This document shows positions 8,162 to 15,590 of a DNA stretch of 55,504 bases, piece after piece. The stretch's first letter is position 1; every line of letters starts with the position of its first letter. The DNA lies in assembly GCA_938012815.1 (NCBI GenBank), contig CALLVV010000045.1, positions 1-55,504 of the forward strand, written 5' to 3'. Position numbers and translations under genes: made by a program. The stretch comes from an uncultured Propionibacteriaceae bacterium (GTDB lineage Bacteria > Actinomycetota > Actinomycetes > Propionibacteriales > Propionibacteriaceae). The notes beneath the pieces were generated by a model. That model searched no databases, had not been told where the DNA came from, and was given only the letters and a program-made list of their open reading frames with translations.

Positions 8162-8782
8162 TCAGCTGGCGGCCGGGGTGGTGGGGAACCAGACCCCTGA
8201 GTCGTGGGCGCGGGTCATGGCCTCCGGGAGAGCTGCCACGATGTCCAGCTGGCGGCGGCTCGACTCGTCCCACGAGGTCTGCGCCGTGTCCCAGGCGTGC
8301 CGGGCGGCGTCGTCCCAGTGCGCCATCGAGCCCGACAGTTCGTTGCGCAGCACCGTCAGGAGGGTGTTCAGCTCGGCGTTTGCGTCGGCCAGGCCCGTGA
8401 TGCCCTCGGGAAGCGATGCCGAGCAGCCGTGTTGAGGGGGTTCGGGACGTGCCCGGCGCGCCTGCGGGCGCGGGTCATGGGATTGGGGACGTGCCCGGCG
8501 CGCCTGTGGGTGTGCGCGGCGCGCGGGAGGGATGGGCACCTCCGCCTGGCCGGTGAGGCTGGCGTGCACCATGTCGAGGCCCTGTTTCACGCGCTCGAAC
8601 TCGGAGTCGAACTGGCTGTAGTCGTGCTGGAACGTGTTGAATTCGTGCGCTTCCCAGTGGGAGGCGAGTGTGGGAAGTTGTTTCTGCAGCCGAATCTGGA
8701 GGTCGTGGATCTGCTGGTGTTTCGTCTCGACCTGGCCAGCGGCCTGTGCCATCACGGGGTTGTCCGCGTACTTGGGAGCCAT
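8162..8782 (-). CDS. Protein with two WXG100-like halves joined by a Pro/Arg linker
   Basis: 206 residues. Residues 1-80 form a predicted helical hairpin around SHWEAHEFNTF. Residues 130-195 form a second one around HWDDAARHAWDTAQTSW. Both have the Trp-centred turn of WXG100 (ESAT-6-like) proteins but lack the Gly. The middle, about residues 85-120, is a repeated QARRARPQ/PPARRAHPQ segment encoded by a direct DNA repeat of GACGTGCCCGGCGCGCCTG at 8445-8505. GGAAGAG lies upstream of the ATG at 8782. No ESX secretion gene is nearby. It might be a secreted or cell-envelope helical-bundle protein; this is a structural guess, not a family match. Confidence 0.6.
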   Translation of the reverse strand: MAPKYADNPVMAQAAGQVETKHQQIHDLQIRLQKQLPTLASHWEAHEFNTFQHDYSQFDSEFERVKQGLDMVHASLTGQAEVPIPPARRAHPQARRARPQSHDPRPQARRARPEPPQHGCSASLPEGITGLADANAELNTLLTVLRNELSGSMAHWDDAARHAWDTAQTSWDESSRRQLDIVAALPEAMTRAHDSGVWFPTTPAAS

Positions 8783-8876
8783 GATGTTCTCTTCCGGTCG
8801 GGTGCTTTCGAAAAAACCCTATGCCCGGGCGGGGTCACCGGTGGGGATGCTGCGGTCACAGCAGGTCGCGTGGCGC

Positions 8877-8882
8877 TACCCT
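8877..8882 (+). promoter_or_regulatory. -10 box of leaderless pheA
   Basis: TACCCT followed after six nt by the GTG start at 8889; no Shine-Dalgarno is present. Confidence 0.55.
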
Positions 8883-8888
8883 GTGCGG

Positions 8889-9794
8889 GTGCTCGGATAT
8901 TTCGGACCCGCGGGGACGTTCACCCATCAGGCCCTGCTCACCATCGACGACTCCGGTGGCGTTCCCTTCGCCAGTGTCGGAGAGGCTCTGGACGCGGTCA
9001 GGCAGGGGCATGTAGACGGCGTCGTGGTGCCGATCGAGAACTCCGTCGAGGGCGGGGTTTCCGCGACCCTGGACAAGCTCGTCGACGGCGATCCCCTGGT
9101 GATCACCGGTGAGGTGGTGATTCCCGTCGAGTTCGGGATCTACGTGCGTGGCGGCACCGCTCTCGACGATGTCACCTCGGTGCTCACCCACGGACACGCG
9201 GCAGCACAGTGCCGTGACTGGCTGGCCACGATGATTCCCGACGCCCAGGTGACGGAGGCCGGGTCCACGGCGGGTGCGGCCAAGGAGGTCGCGGACCCGG
9301 CGTCCCGCTACGACGCTGCCATCTGCGCCCGGGTCGCGGGCCGGCTCTACGGGCTCTACGAGCTGGCCCACTCCATCGAGGACAACCCGGGCGCGGTGAC
9401 CCGGTTCGTCGTGGTTTCCCGCCCGGGCCGGGTGCCGGAACGCACCGGCGCGGACAAGACCACCCTGGTGGCCTACATGCACCAGGACCACCCGGGTGCC
9501 CTGCTGGAGATCCTGCAGCAGTTCGCGGTGCGCGGGGTGAACCTGTGCCGTATCGAGTCGCGTCCCACCAAGACCATCCTCGGCAGCTACTGTTTTGCCA
9601 TCGACGCGGAGGGCCACCTGGACGACCGCCGCCTCGCCGAGGCCCTCCTCGGACTGCGGCGGATCTGCCGCGACGTGATCTTCCTCGGCTCCTACCCACG
9701 TGCCGACGCCCGGCCGGCTGACGTGCGTCGCGGCTTCGACGACGAGGCCTTCGAGGAGGCGTCCGAGTGGCTGCGTTCGCTCAGAGCTGGTTGA
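8889..9794 (+). CDS. pheA: Prephenate dehydratase
   Basis: Makes phenylpyruvate from prephenate for phenylalanine synthesis. The dehydratase domain starts directly with VLGYFGPAGTFTHQALL and has PIENSVEGGVSATLD and the catalytic TRF motif (GAVTRFVVV). It is followed by an ACT regulatory domain (HQDHPGALLEILQQF) with the ESRP motif that binds phenylalanine for feedback control. I chose the GTG at 8889 because the protein family begins here and TACCCT sits at the right distance for a leaderless message; upstream in-frame codons are not protein-like. 301 residues. The stop codon lies inside a GCTGGTTGAGCCGG repeat end, which gives the C-terminus RAG. Confidence 0.92.
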   Translation: MLGYFGPAGTFTHQALLTIDDSGGVPFASVGEALDAVRQGHVDGVVVPIENSVEGGVSATLDKLVDGDPLVITGEVVIPVEFGIYVRGGTALDDVTSVLTHGHAAAQCRDWLATMIPDAQVTEAGSTAGAAKEVADPASRYDAAICARVAGRLYGLYELAHSIEDNPGAVTRFVVVSRPGRVPERTGADKTTLVAYMHQDHPGALLEILQQFAVRGVNLCRIESRPTKTILGSYCFAIDAEGHLDDRRLAEALLGLRRICRDVIFLGSYPRADARPADVRRGFDDEAFEEASEWLRSLRAG

Positions 9795-9799
9795 GCCGG
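9786..9799. repeat. Terminal sequence of the GGTTGAGCC repeat family
   Basis: GCTGGTTGAGCCGG overlaps the pheA stop codon. It matches the ends of the 145-bp element at 24144-24288 and the sequences at 12017-12049 and 18931-18973. Confidence 0.6.
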
Positions 9800-9841
9800 A
9801 GGGAATCGTGGTCCTGCGACCGGTTGCGCACGACCTCCGCG

Positions 9842-9847
9842 TAGAGT
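9842..9847 (+). promoter_or_regulatory. -10 box of leaderless serS
   Basis: TAGAGT, then seven nt, then the ATG at 9855; no Shine-Dalgarno. Confidence 0.55.
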
Positions 9848-9854
9848 TCACCCC

Positions 9855-11126
9855 ATGATCGATCCCAGGTTGCTGCGCACCGACCCCGACCTCGTCCGAC
9901 GTTCCCAGGAGGCCCGCGGGGATTCTGTCGAACTCGTCGACGAACTGGTCTCGGCCGATGAGGCGCGCCGCTCCGGGATCGCGACCTTCGACAGGCTGCG
10001 CGCCGAGCAGAAGGAACTCGGCCGGCTGATCCCCAAGGCCCAGGACGATGAGAAGGCCGACCTGCTGGCCCGTACCAAACAGCTCGCCGCCGATGTGAAG
10101 GCCGCGCAGGAACAGGCGGAGACCGCCGGGGAACGTTTCAACGAGCTGATCATGCAGCTCGGCAACATCGTCATCGACGGCGTGCCGCGCGGTGGTGAGG
10201 ACGACGGCGTCGTGATCGAGACCGTCGGTGCCCCCCGCGACTTCGCCGCCGAGGGCTTCCAGCCCAAGGACCACCTGGAGCTCGGTGAGGCTTTGGGCGC
10301 CATCGACATGGAACGCGGCACGAAAATATCCGGGTCGCGGTTCTACGTGCTCACCGGCGTCGGCGCACGCCTGGAGTTCGCGCTGCTGAACCTCGCCATG
10401 ACCAAGGCCGTCGAGTGGGGATTCACCGCCATGATCCCCCCCGCGCTGGTGAAACCCGAGGCGATGGCCGGCACCGGTTTCCTCGGCCAGGCCGCCAAGG
10501 ACGTCTACCACCTCTCCACCGACGACCTCTACCTCGTCGGCACCTCCGAGGTGGCCCTGGCGGCCTTCCACAGCGACGAGATCCTCGACGCCGACTCCCT
10601 GCCACGCCGCTACGCCGCGTTCAGCCCCTGCTTCCGCCGTGAGGCCGGCTCCTACGGCAAGGACACCCGCGGCATCTTCCGCGTCCACTGGTTCGACAAG
10701 GTCGAGATGTTCATCCACTGCCTGCCCAAGGAAGCCGAGGACTGGCACCAGAAGCTCCTCGGTTTCGAGAAGGAGTTCCTCCAGGCGCTGGAGATCCCCT
10801 TCCAGGTCCTCGACGTCGCCTCCGGGGATCTCGGCCTCAGCGCCGCTCGCAAGTACGACTGCTACGCCTGGTTGCCCACCCAGCAGCGCTACCGCGAGGT
10901 GACCTCCACCTCCAACTGCACCCAGTTCCAGGCCCGCCGCCTCGGGATCCGGTACCGCACCGAGAAGGGCACCGAGCACGTCGCCACCCTCAACGGCACA
11001 CTGTGCGCCATGACCCGGATCATCATCATGCTGCTCGAGAACCACCAGCAGGCCGACGGATCGGTGCGCGTCCCCGAGGCGCTGCGCCCCCACCTCGGCG
11101 GCCTGGAGGTGCTCACGGCGGGTTGA
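9855..11126 (+). CDS. serS: Seryl-tRNA synthetase
   Basis: Class II synthetase, 423 residues, that charges tRNA-Ser. An N-terminal coiled-coil tRNA-binding arm (about residues 30-105, rich in Glu, Lys and Ala) precedes the catalytic core. Class II motif 2 is visible in AFSPCFRREAGSYGKDTRG and motif 3 near GTLCAMTRIIIMLLENHQ. The N-terminus MIDPRLLRTDPDLVR is typical, and the ATG at 9855 is preceded by a TAGAGT -10 box rather than a ribosome binding site. The gene lies 60 bp after pheA and appears to have its own promoter. The following HAD gene is separated by 98 bp. Confidence 0.96.
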   Translation: MIDPRLLRTDPDLVRRSQEARGDSVELVDELVSADEARRSGIATFDRLRAEQKELGRLIPKAQDDEKADLLARTKQLAADVKAAQEQAETAGERFNELIMQLGNIVIDGVPRGGEDDGVVIETVGAPRDFAAEGFQPKDHLELGEALGAIDMERGTKISGSRFYVLTGVGARLEFALLNLAMTKAVEWGFTAMIPPALVKPEAMAGTGFLGQAAKDVYHLSTDDLYLVGTSEVALAAFHSDEILDADSLPRRYAAFSPCFRREAGSYGKDTRGIFRVHWFDKVEMFIHCLPKEAEDWHQKLLGFEKEFLQALEIPFQVLDVASGDLGLSAARKYDCYAWLPTQQRYREVTSTSNCTQFQARRLGIRYRTEKGTEHVATLNGTLCAMTRIIIMLLENHQQADGSVRVPEALRPHLGGLEVLTAG

Positions 11127-11224
11127 TCCCCCAACCGGCCAGCGGGTCTCACTCACTCGATCAGCGATTTCGGGGTGCTTCCCGCGCTGGTTCGGCCAGC
11201 GAGCCCACGAACCCAGGAGAAACA

Positions 11225-12025
11225 ATGACCTTCACACCTGCACTGGTCGCCCTCGACATCGACGGCACCATCGTCAGCGTCAACGGCGACCTTCCCGATG
11301 GCGTGCGCGACGTGGTGCGGCGTATCGTCGCCGCCGGGGTGCCGGTGGTACTCACGACGGGTCGGGCGTGGGCCGGAACGCAGATGATCTTCGACGCCCT
11401 CGGCCTGCCGCCCGGCCCGTCGGTGTGTGCGAACGGCGCGATGATCGTGAACTACCCACCCGTCGATGTGGTCCACGAGATCCGTTTCGACCCCGCCGAT
11501 TCCATCGAGCGGGTGGCCAGGCTGGCTCCGAACGCAGCCATCGCCGTCACCGACGGCCTGCTGTGGCGGGTCTCGAAACCCTTCCCCGAGGGGGAACTGA
11601 ACGGCGAGTTCGTCGTGGAGAGCGTCGAGGAGTTGGCGTCGCGCCCGGTATCCCGCATCGTGGTTCACGACCCGGAAACCGACGACGACGTGTTCAACGG
11701 GATGGTTGAGGCGCTGGGGCTGCGAGAGGTGTCGTACTACATGGGCTGGTCGTCATGGGTTGACATCGTCCCCGAGGGCGTTGACAAGGCCTGGGGCCTG
11801 GCGCGGGTGTGTGGGGAGTTTGGTGTCGCCGCCGCCGACGTGCTGGCCCTGGGTGACGGCCACAACGACATCGAGATGATCCGGTGGGCCGGGCGGGGGG
11901 TCGCGATGGGCAACGCGCCGGGCGAGGTGAGGGCCGCGGCCGATCACGTCACCGGGGACTTCGGCTCCGGCGGGGCCGTTCAGGAACTACAACGCTGGTT
12001 CCCGGCTGGAATCGAAGCTGGTTGA
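11225..12025 (+). CDS. HAD-superfamily (Cof-type) phosphatase
   Basis: 266 residues. Motif I is LVALDIDGTIV (nucleophile Asp), motif II VVLTTGRAWAG, and motif IV LGDGHNDIEMIRWAGRGVAMGNA; a C2-type cap lies between II and III. This is the Cof/YidA pattern of enzymes that dephosphorylate sugar phosphates or similar small metabolites; the substrate cannot be read from sequence. AGGAG precedes the ATG at 11225. The C-terminus IEAG and its stop codon are encoded by the first arm of the hairpin at 12017-12049, so the coding end overlaps the terminator. Confidence 0.88.
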   Translation: MTFTPALVALDIDGTIVSVNGDLPDGVRDVVRRIVAAGVPVVLTTGRAWAGTQMIFDALGLPPGPSVCANGAMIVNYPPVDVVHEIRFDPADSIERVARLAPNAAIAVTDGLLWRVSKPFPEGELNGEFVVESVEELASRPVSRIVVHDPETDDDVFNGMVEALGLREVSYYMGWSSWVDIVPEGVDKAWGLARVCGEFGVAAADVLALGDGHNDIEMIRWAGRGVAMGNAPGEVRAAADHVTGDFGSGGAVQELQRWFPAGIEAG

Positions 12026-12049
12026 ACGGGGAACCCCGGCTCAACCAGC
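12017..12049. terminator. Hairpin made of GGTTGA/TCAACC arms overlapping a stop codon
   Basis: GCTGGTTGA (12017-12025) pairs with TCAACCAGC (12041-12049), and an inner CGGGG-AA-CCCCG stem pairs inside it. It lies between convergent genes, and the HAD stop codon is the TGA in the left arm. The ends match the GGTTGAGCC repeat family. Confidence 0.75.
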
Positions 12050-12068
12050 CAGTCATCGGAAAGGGGCC

Positions 12069-12617
12069 TCAAGCAACCGAGGAGGCCGGGCTCAGGACCT
12101 CGGTGGCGGCCTTCATCACCTCGTGTTTGCTGGGTCGGCGTTTCTGGCCGATGGACTTGACCACCCCATCCTGGTTCTCGGCGCGCCTGAGGTGACGTTT
12201 TACCGTCGATATGGAGCAGCCGACGCGGGCAGCGATGGCGGACAGCGGCTGGGTGGGGTTGGCATGCCGCAGCCGGTGGATCTCCGCGTGGTCGAAGTTG
12301 CGGCCCGAGGAGACCCCGGCGAAGCTGTCCAGCTCCTCTGGCTCGACGGTGACGCCGAGGCGGCTGCGGATCTCGCGGCGCTGGGGTTCGGTGGTGCCGG
12401 CCACGAAACCCGCGACGTCGTGGAAGACGACGGCGTTGGTGAGGCACTGGGCACGTAGGGGGCATTCTCCGCAGAGTTTCGCGGCGCGGGCCGCGAGTGC
12501 TGCCTGGGTGCGGATTTCGGCGGCGGTCTCGACGCTGCTCTCGTCCTCCAGGAGGGGGTTCTGGAAGAGCGAGGCGAACTTGACGCAAGGGGTGGCGTTG
12601 TCGAGCGCGATGGTCAC
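12069..12617 (-). CDS. WhiB-like protein with C-terminal helix-turn-helix
   Basis: 182 residues. Four cysteines at about 11, 49, 52 and 58 (CGECPLRAQC) match the WhiB iron-sulfur pattern C-Xn-C-X2-C-X5-C. The usual GVWGG turn after the last cysteine is replaced by DVAGFVAGTTEPQRRE. The C-terminal 60 residues add a separate helix-turn-helix (LSAIAARVGCSISTVKRHLRRAE) and a basic tail. Typical Wbl proteins are 80-130 residues, so this is an extended form that could bind DNA by itself. I chose the GTG at 12617 because AAGGAGG precedes it on the minus strand. A palindrome at 12754-12771 lies in its promoter region. The next gene on the left is convergent. Confidence 0.8.
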   Translation of the reverse strand: MTIALDNATPCVKFASLFQNPLLEDESSVETAAEIRTQAALAARAAKLCGECPLRAQCLTNAVVFHDVAGFVAGTTEPQRREIRSRLGVTVEPEELDSFAGVSSGRNFDHAEIHRLRHANPTQPLSAIAARVGCSISTVKRHLRRAENQDGVVKSIGQKRRPSKHEVMKAATEVLSPASSVA

Positions 12618-12753
12618 GATGTGGGTCCTCCTTGCCCCTGGCTTGGGGCTTCGCAATACCTGCTACACCAGAGTGACGGATCCCTGCGGGGCTGATAAGC
12701 GTTTCTGGTGGGGAGGACTACCCGATTTGTCTAGGTATCCGGCTTGCTCGCCT

Positions 12754-12771
12754 CTGAGTATCCATACTCAG
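12754..12771 (-). promoter_or_regulatory. Palindrome in the promoter of the WhiB-HTH gene
   Basis: CTGAGTAT-CC-ATACTCAG is a perfect 8-bp inverted repeat. On the minus strand it overlaps a possible -10 (TATGGAT) about 16 nt after TTGCCG, 137 nt upstream of the start. A related GAGTACTC palindrome occurs at about 12905-12912. Confidence 0.5.
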
Positions 12772-13012
12772 GCAAGGTTTTCCGGCAAATCCGCTTTGAC
12801 TAGGTGTTCTATGGGAACGCTGTCATACTTTCGGTTGAAATGCCCAGTCAGAAGTAAGACTCGGGGTAGCCAGGTGTCCAGGAGGTGATCCACCCGGGTG
12901 GTATGAGTACTCAGGAGTTCTCCCCATGGATGATCGGGTGTCCACCAGGCCCAGCGGACCCCGTGGCCCCAACCCCGGCTGCATGTTCCTGAAATTGGCG
13001 ACTGCCCTCCCG

Positions 13013-13200
13013 CCCGTCACATCGACGGAACGACCGGGGACATCATCTGGGCGGGCCAGGCGCGGTCGATGCGCTCGACGAGACTCGGGAGGCGGGTCCC
13101 GAGGGCCGTCAAGTACGCCACCAAACGGGCGCTGCACAAAGCCATCGAGGAGATCGCGGACGACGGGGCCATCGCAGCGAACCGAGGAACTCCTGACTGA
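13013..13200 (+). pseudogene. 3' end of an unidentified gene upstream of the RAMP relic
   Basis: One frame reads ARHIDGTTGDIIWAGQARS, then on to VPRAVKYATKRALHKAIEE and IADDGAIAANRGTPD before a stop at 13198-13200. The stretch looks like protein and ends 19 nt before the ATG of the RAMP-like frame, with GAGGTGG in between. No credible start or 5' part exists. I cannot assign a family; it could be the tail of a neighbouring cas gene. Confidence 0.25.
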
Positions 13201-13219
13201 GCATCATGAGGTGGTACGC

Positions 13220-13753
13220 ATGACGACGAGCGCGACCACGATCGACTTGGACATCCGTTTCAACGCCGCCTTCCACATCATTCCAGGGACACGGGCAGGG
13301 GGAGGCCGACGACGTGATCGATGAGAGAACCCGCTGCCGGCCACGTCGCTGAAAGGCGGTGCCGACCATGAGGTGACCGCCGGGGAATCGCCTGTCCTCC
13401 TGGAGGCGACGATCCGCGTCGAGGGGGCTGAACCTTCCCACCCACAACGCGGGCGACAAGCTGAGGCCGGAGGATCGCTGGTTCCACGGCACCCGCTGGA
13501 GGGGTCCTCCGGGGCCGGGTGGAGTGCATCGGCGCAGCCTCGGCCTGGATGGCTGCGGAAAACCCCGGGCGGTGGGGAGGAAGAGGTGACCACGGTCACC
13601 CGGCAGGTCATCACCTGGAAACCCGGCAACGAGCGCCTGAGGGTCAACATCTCGGGTGAGAATGGAAGGAACTGGCCCGAAAGAGTGCAATCGGTGAAGG
13701 TGTTGGGAGAAAACCCGGTGACATTCATGAAAGGAGAAACAGAAAGGTCCTGA
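13220..13753 (+). pseudogene. Frameshifted CRISPR-associated RAMP protein (type III-like)
   Basis: From the ATG at 13220 the frame gives MTTSATTIDLDIRFNAAFHI and then runs into a stop near 13324. The next frame gives GEADDVIDERT, and the third gives PLPATSLKG from about 13341 and stays open to 13753. Read together this is the N-terminal signature of Cas RAMP proteins: a beta strand ending in 'F.I..GTG', then 'D..DR..PLPA(S/T)SLKG'. One extra base near 13290 and one missing near 13332 would explain the frames. The C-terminal frame (ITWKPGNERLRVNISGE...) I do not recognise. No CRISPR array or other cas gene is seen, so this looks like a relic. The family call rests on motif reading only. Confidence 0.45.
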
Positions 13754-14546
13754 CGACTCCCGCCGGAACCAAATGATCCAGCCGGTGATGAAGGGGCGGA
13801 CCGAGTCGCGTGGCCCCTCCTTGTGGTGAAGCCGGGGGAGTCGGCTCGTGAGCGCCGGCGATTGGAGGGGCCGGAAAGGTGTGGCGTGCAAGAACGCTAC
13901 GACGGGACCTGTCGGGCCGGCGTGTCAGGAGTGGTATTTACGGCCCCCGTGAATCTTGAAGCGGATTTAAACAATATTGGGTGTCAACGACAGTATTTTT
14001 GCTGCCATTGGTCCCCTCTCTGACCGGGATTGTTGAGCTGGTCTGCGAGTTTCGGCGGGCGAATCCGTCGGCCGGGTGTAATTGAGCGCTTGCGAATTGG
14101 ATTGTTCCCGGGTGATTCGGCGCCATTCTGTAATTCGTCTGATGTTTCGTCGGCGAGGAGCGTGAAGCGGCCTCGTGTGGCGACGGTCCGGTCGGATGTG
14201 GGGCCGAGTGGTTGCGCGCATCGTTCGGACGAGCGTTCGTGGGTTGGAGGGATCCTCGTCGCCCTGCGGTGGTGGGTCGTCGCTACGAGGGCGTTTCCCC
14301 GGGTTTTATAAGTCGTTAGATAACGAAAGTTAGGGTGGGTGGCTCGGGTCTTGTCGTCCGAATGGCTGGCATTCTTTTGAAAACTGACGGTGTCTGATGA
14401 TCGCGGAAGGCGGGAAACCGTGGTTTTGGGGGGATCCGGGTGCGCTGGAGGGGGCAAGTGGCCGATTTCTAGCACTTTTGCTTTCAGGGGGGATGCGCTA
14501 GCGTCATAGCTGCATTTTGGAAATGAGCGCGCGAAGGAGGGCGTGG
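13754..14546. other. Gene-poor region with possible whiB control signals
   Basis: No convincing coding sequence on either strand; the open frames present have compositions unlike protein. The DNA is clearly less GC-rich than its surroundings (for example 13960-14000 and 14300-14400). A palindrome TCGTTA-GA-TAACGA lies at 14313-14326, just after TTTTATAAG. A TTGCTT...TAGCGT pair around 14478-14505 could be the whiB promoter. Confidence 0.5.
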
Positions 14547-14831
14547 ATGTCTCTGGGCGAGGTCAGCGAATGGACATTGCGGGCCAAATGTCGTGACATG
14601 GAGGATGTTTTGTTCCCCGAGTCAAAGGATCAACGACGGGTCCGCAGCATATGCATGAGCTGTCCAGTGCGCATGGAATGCCTGGCCGAGGCACTCGACA
14701 ATCGCGTTCAGTGGGGGGTCTGGGGCGGCATGACCGAGCGCGAGCGCCGTCGGTTGCTGCGTTCCCGACCTGACATCACGTCCTGGCGGGAGGTGCTGCT
14801 CACCTACGGTCGCCTGGAGGAGGCCAGCTGA
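14547..14831 (+). CDS. whiB: WhiB family redox-sensing transcriptional regulator
   Basis: 94 residues with a canonical Wbl core: C15, C36, C39 and C45 (ICMSCPVRMEC) to bind a [4Fe-4S] cluster, the turn motif QWGVWGGMTERERR, and a basic tail. Proteins of this kind act with the primary sigma factor and control cell division, redox or stress genes; it most resembles the WhiB1/WhmD type. AAGGAGG at 14534-14540 fixes the start at 14547 (MSLGEVSEW); an ATG at 14517 is in frame but has no ribosome binding site. A long gene-free region precedes it, as is common for wbl genes with long leaders. Confidence 0.92.
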   Translation: MSLGEVSEWTLRAKCRDMEDVLFPESKDQRRVRSICMSCPVRMECLAEALDNRVQWGVWGGMTERERRRLLRSRPDITSWREVLLTYGRLEEAS

Positions 14832-14967
14832 CGCGGTCCGGGACGGGGGAGGTCGTGGGCTTCGCCTCGGATCGTGTGCGGGTGCTCGCGGGCCCGTGGC
14901 GTGCGGCTCCGCCTCGATTTCCCGGGTCGCATGGCCCGGGGGGAACATTTGATGGCAGGCTTGGGGT

Positions 14968-15132
14968 ATGACCAAATGGGAGTACCTGACCGCACCTATC
15001 CTCAGCCATGTGTCGCAGCAGATCCTGAACAACTTCGGGGCCGACGGCTGGGAACTCGTCACCGTTGCACCCGGCCCGACCCCCGAAACGATGGTCGGAT
15101 ACTTCAAGAGGCCGCTGGAGGAGGGGCGATGA
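14968..15132 (+). CDS. Small DUF4177-type protein
   Basis: 54 residues: MTKWEYLTAPILSHVSQQIL, then NNFGADGWELVTVAPGPTPE and a tail ending in VGYFKRPLEEGR. The 'WEY...ILN.FGADGWELV.....' pattern is that of DUF4177, a small beta-alpha fold of unknown function often placed next to ridA in actinobacteria. The stop overlaps the ridA start (ATGA), which makes translation coupled and supports it as a real gene despite its size. No clear Shine-Dalgarno is visible. It is the first gene of the DUF4177-ridA-nth-nudix operon. Confidence 0.8.
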   Translation: MTKWEYLTAPILSHVSQQILNNFGADGWELVTVAPGPTPETMVGYFKRPLEEGR

Positions 15133-15590
15133 GCACACCCACCCGGCGACTCGCCGAACTCGGGCTGACCCTGCCGCCCGTCGCCAAACCCCTCGCCGCC
15201 TACACCCCTGCCCTCACGGTGGGAAACCAGGTGTGGGTCTCGGGGCAGCTGCCCCTGCGCGACGGGAAACTGGTCGCCACGGGACGCCTCGGTGACGCCG
15301 TCGAACCGACCGAAGGTGCGGAGGCCGCGAAGGTCGCGGCCCTCAACGCCCTGGCCGCGGTCGCCGACCAGGCCGGGGGTCTCGACAACGTGGCCCGCAT
15401 CCTCAAGGCCGTGGTGTTCGTCGCCTCCACCACCGACTTCACCGCCCAGCCGCAGGTCGCCAACGGCGCCTCCGAACTGCTCGGCGAGGTCTTCGGCACC
15501 CCGCACGTGCGCAGCGCCGTCGGAGTCGCCGTCCTGCCCATCGACGCCCCCGTCGAAGTGGAGCTGGTGGCCGAACTCGCCGCCAGGTGA
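15129..15590 (+). CDS. RidA/YjgF family protein
   Basis: 153 residues. RidA proteins hydrolyse reactive enamine/imine intermediates released by PLP enzymes. The family blocks are YTPALTVGNQVWVSGQLPLRDG, AALNALAAVAD, ILKAVVFVASTTDF and SAVGVAVLPIDAPVEVELVA. The catalytic arginine seen in classical RidA (within 'R.A..V..LP') is replaced here, since the corresponding stretch reads RSAVGVAVLP with Arg earlier, so it may be a RidA-like subgroup with another activity. The start overlaps the upstream stop by four bases and the stop overlaps nth in the same way. Confidence 0.88.
   Translation: MSTPTRRLAELGLTLPPVAKPLAAYTPALTVGNQVWVSGQLPLRDGKLVATGRLGDAVEPTEGAEAAKVAALNALAAVADQAGGLDNVARILKAVVFVASTTDFTAQPQVANGASELLGEVFGTPHVRSAVGVAVLPIDAPVEVELVAELAAR

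Noticed and set aside
8856..11225. A 789-codon open frame on the minus strand
   Set aside because: Antisense to pheA and serS, whose identities are certain; composition is rich in Gly, Val and Asp as expected for a shadow frame.
13109..13891. A 260-codon minus-strand frame in the gene-poor region
   Set aside because: It is opposite the RAMP relic, lacks recognisable motifs and a ribosome binding site, and has a shadow-like composition (Arg, Pro, Ser).
13984..14475. A minus-strand frame of 163 codons
   Set aside because: Composition (Thr, Arg, Pro, His) and lack of a start signal speak against a gene; the region fits the whiB upstream sequence.
12660..14546. Possible CRISPR array near the RAMP relic
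   Set aside because: No regularly spaced direct repeats of 25-40 bp are present in this interval or elsewhere in the window.
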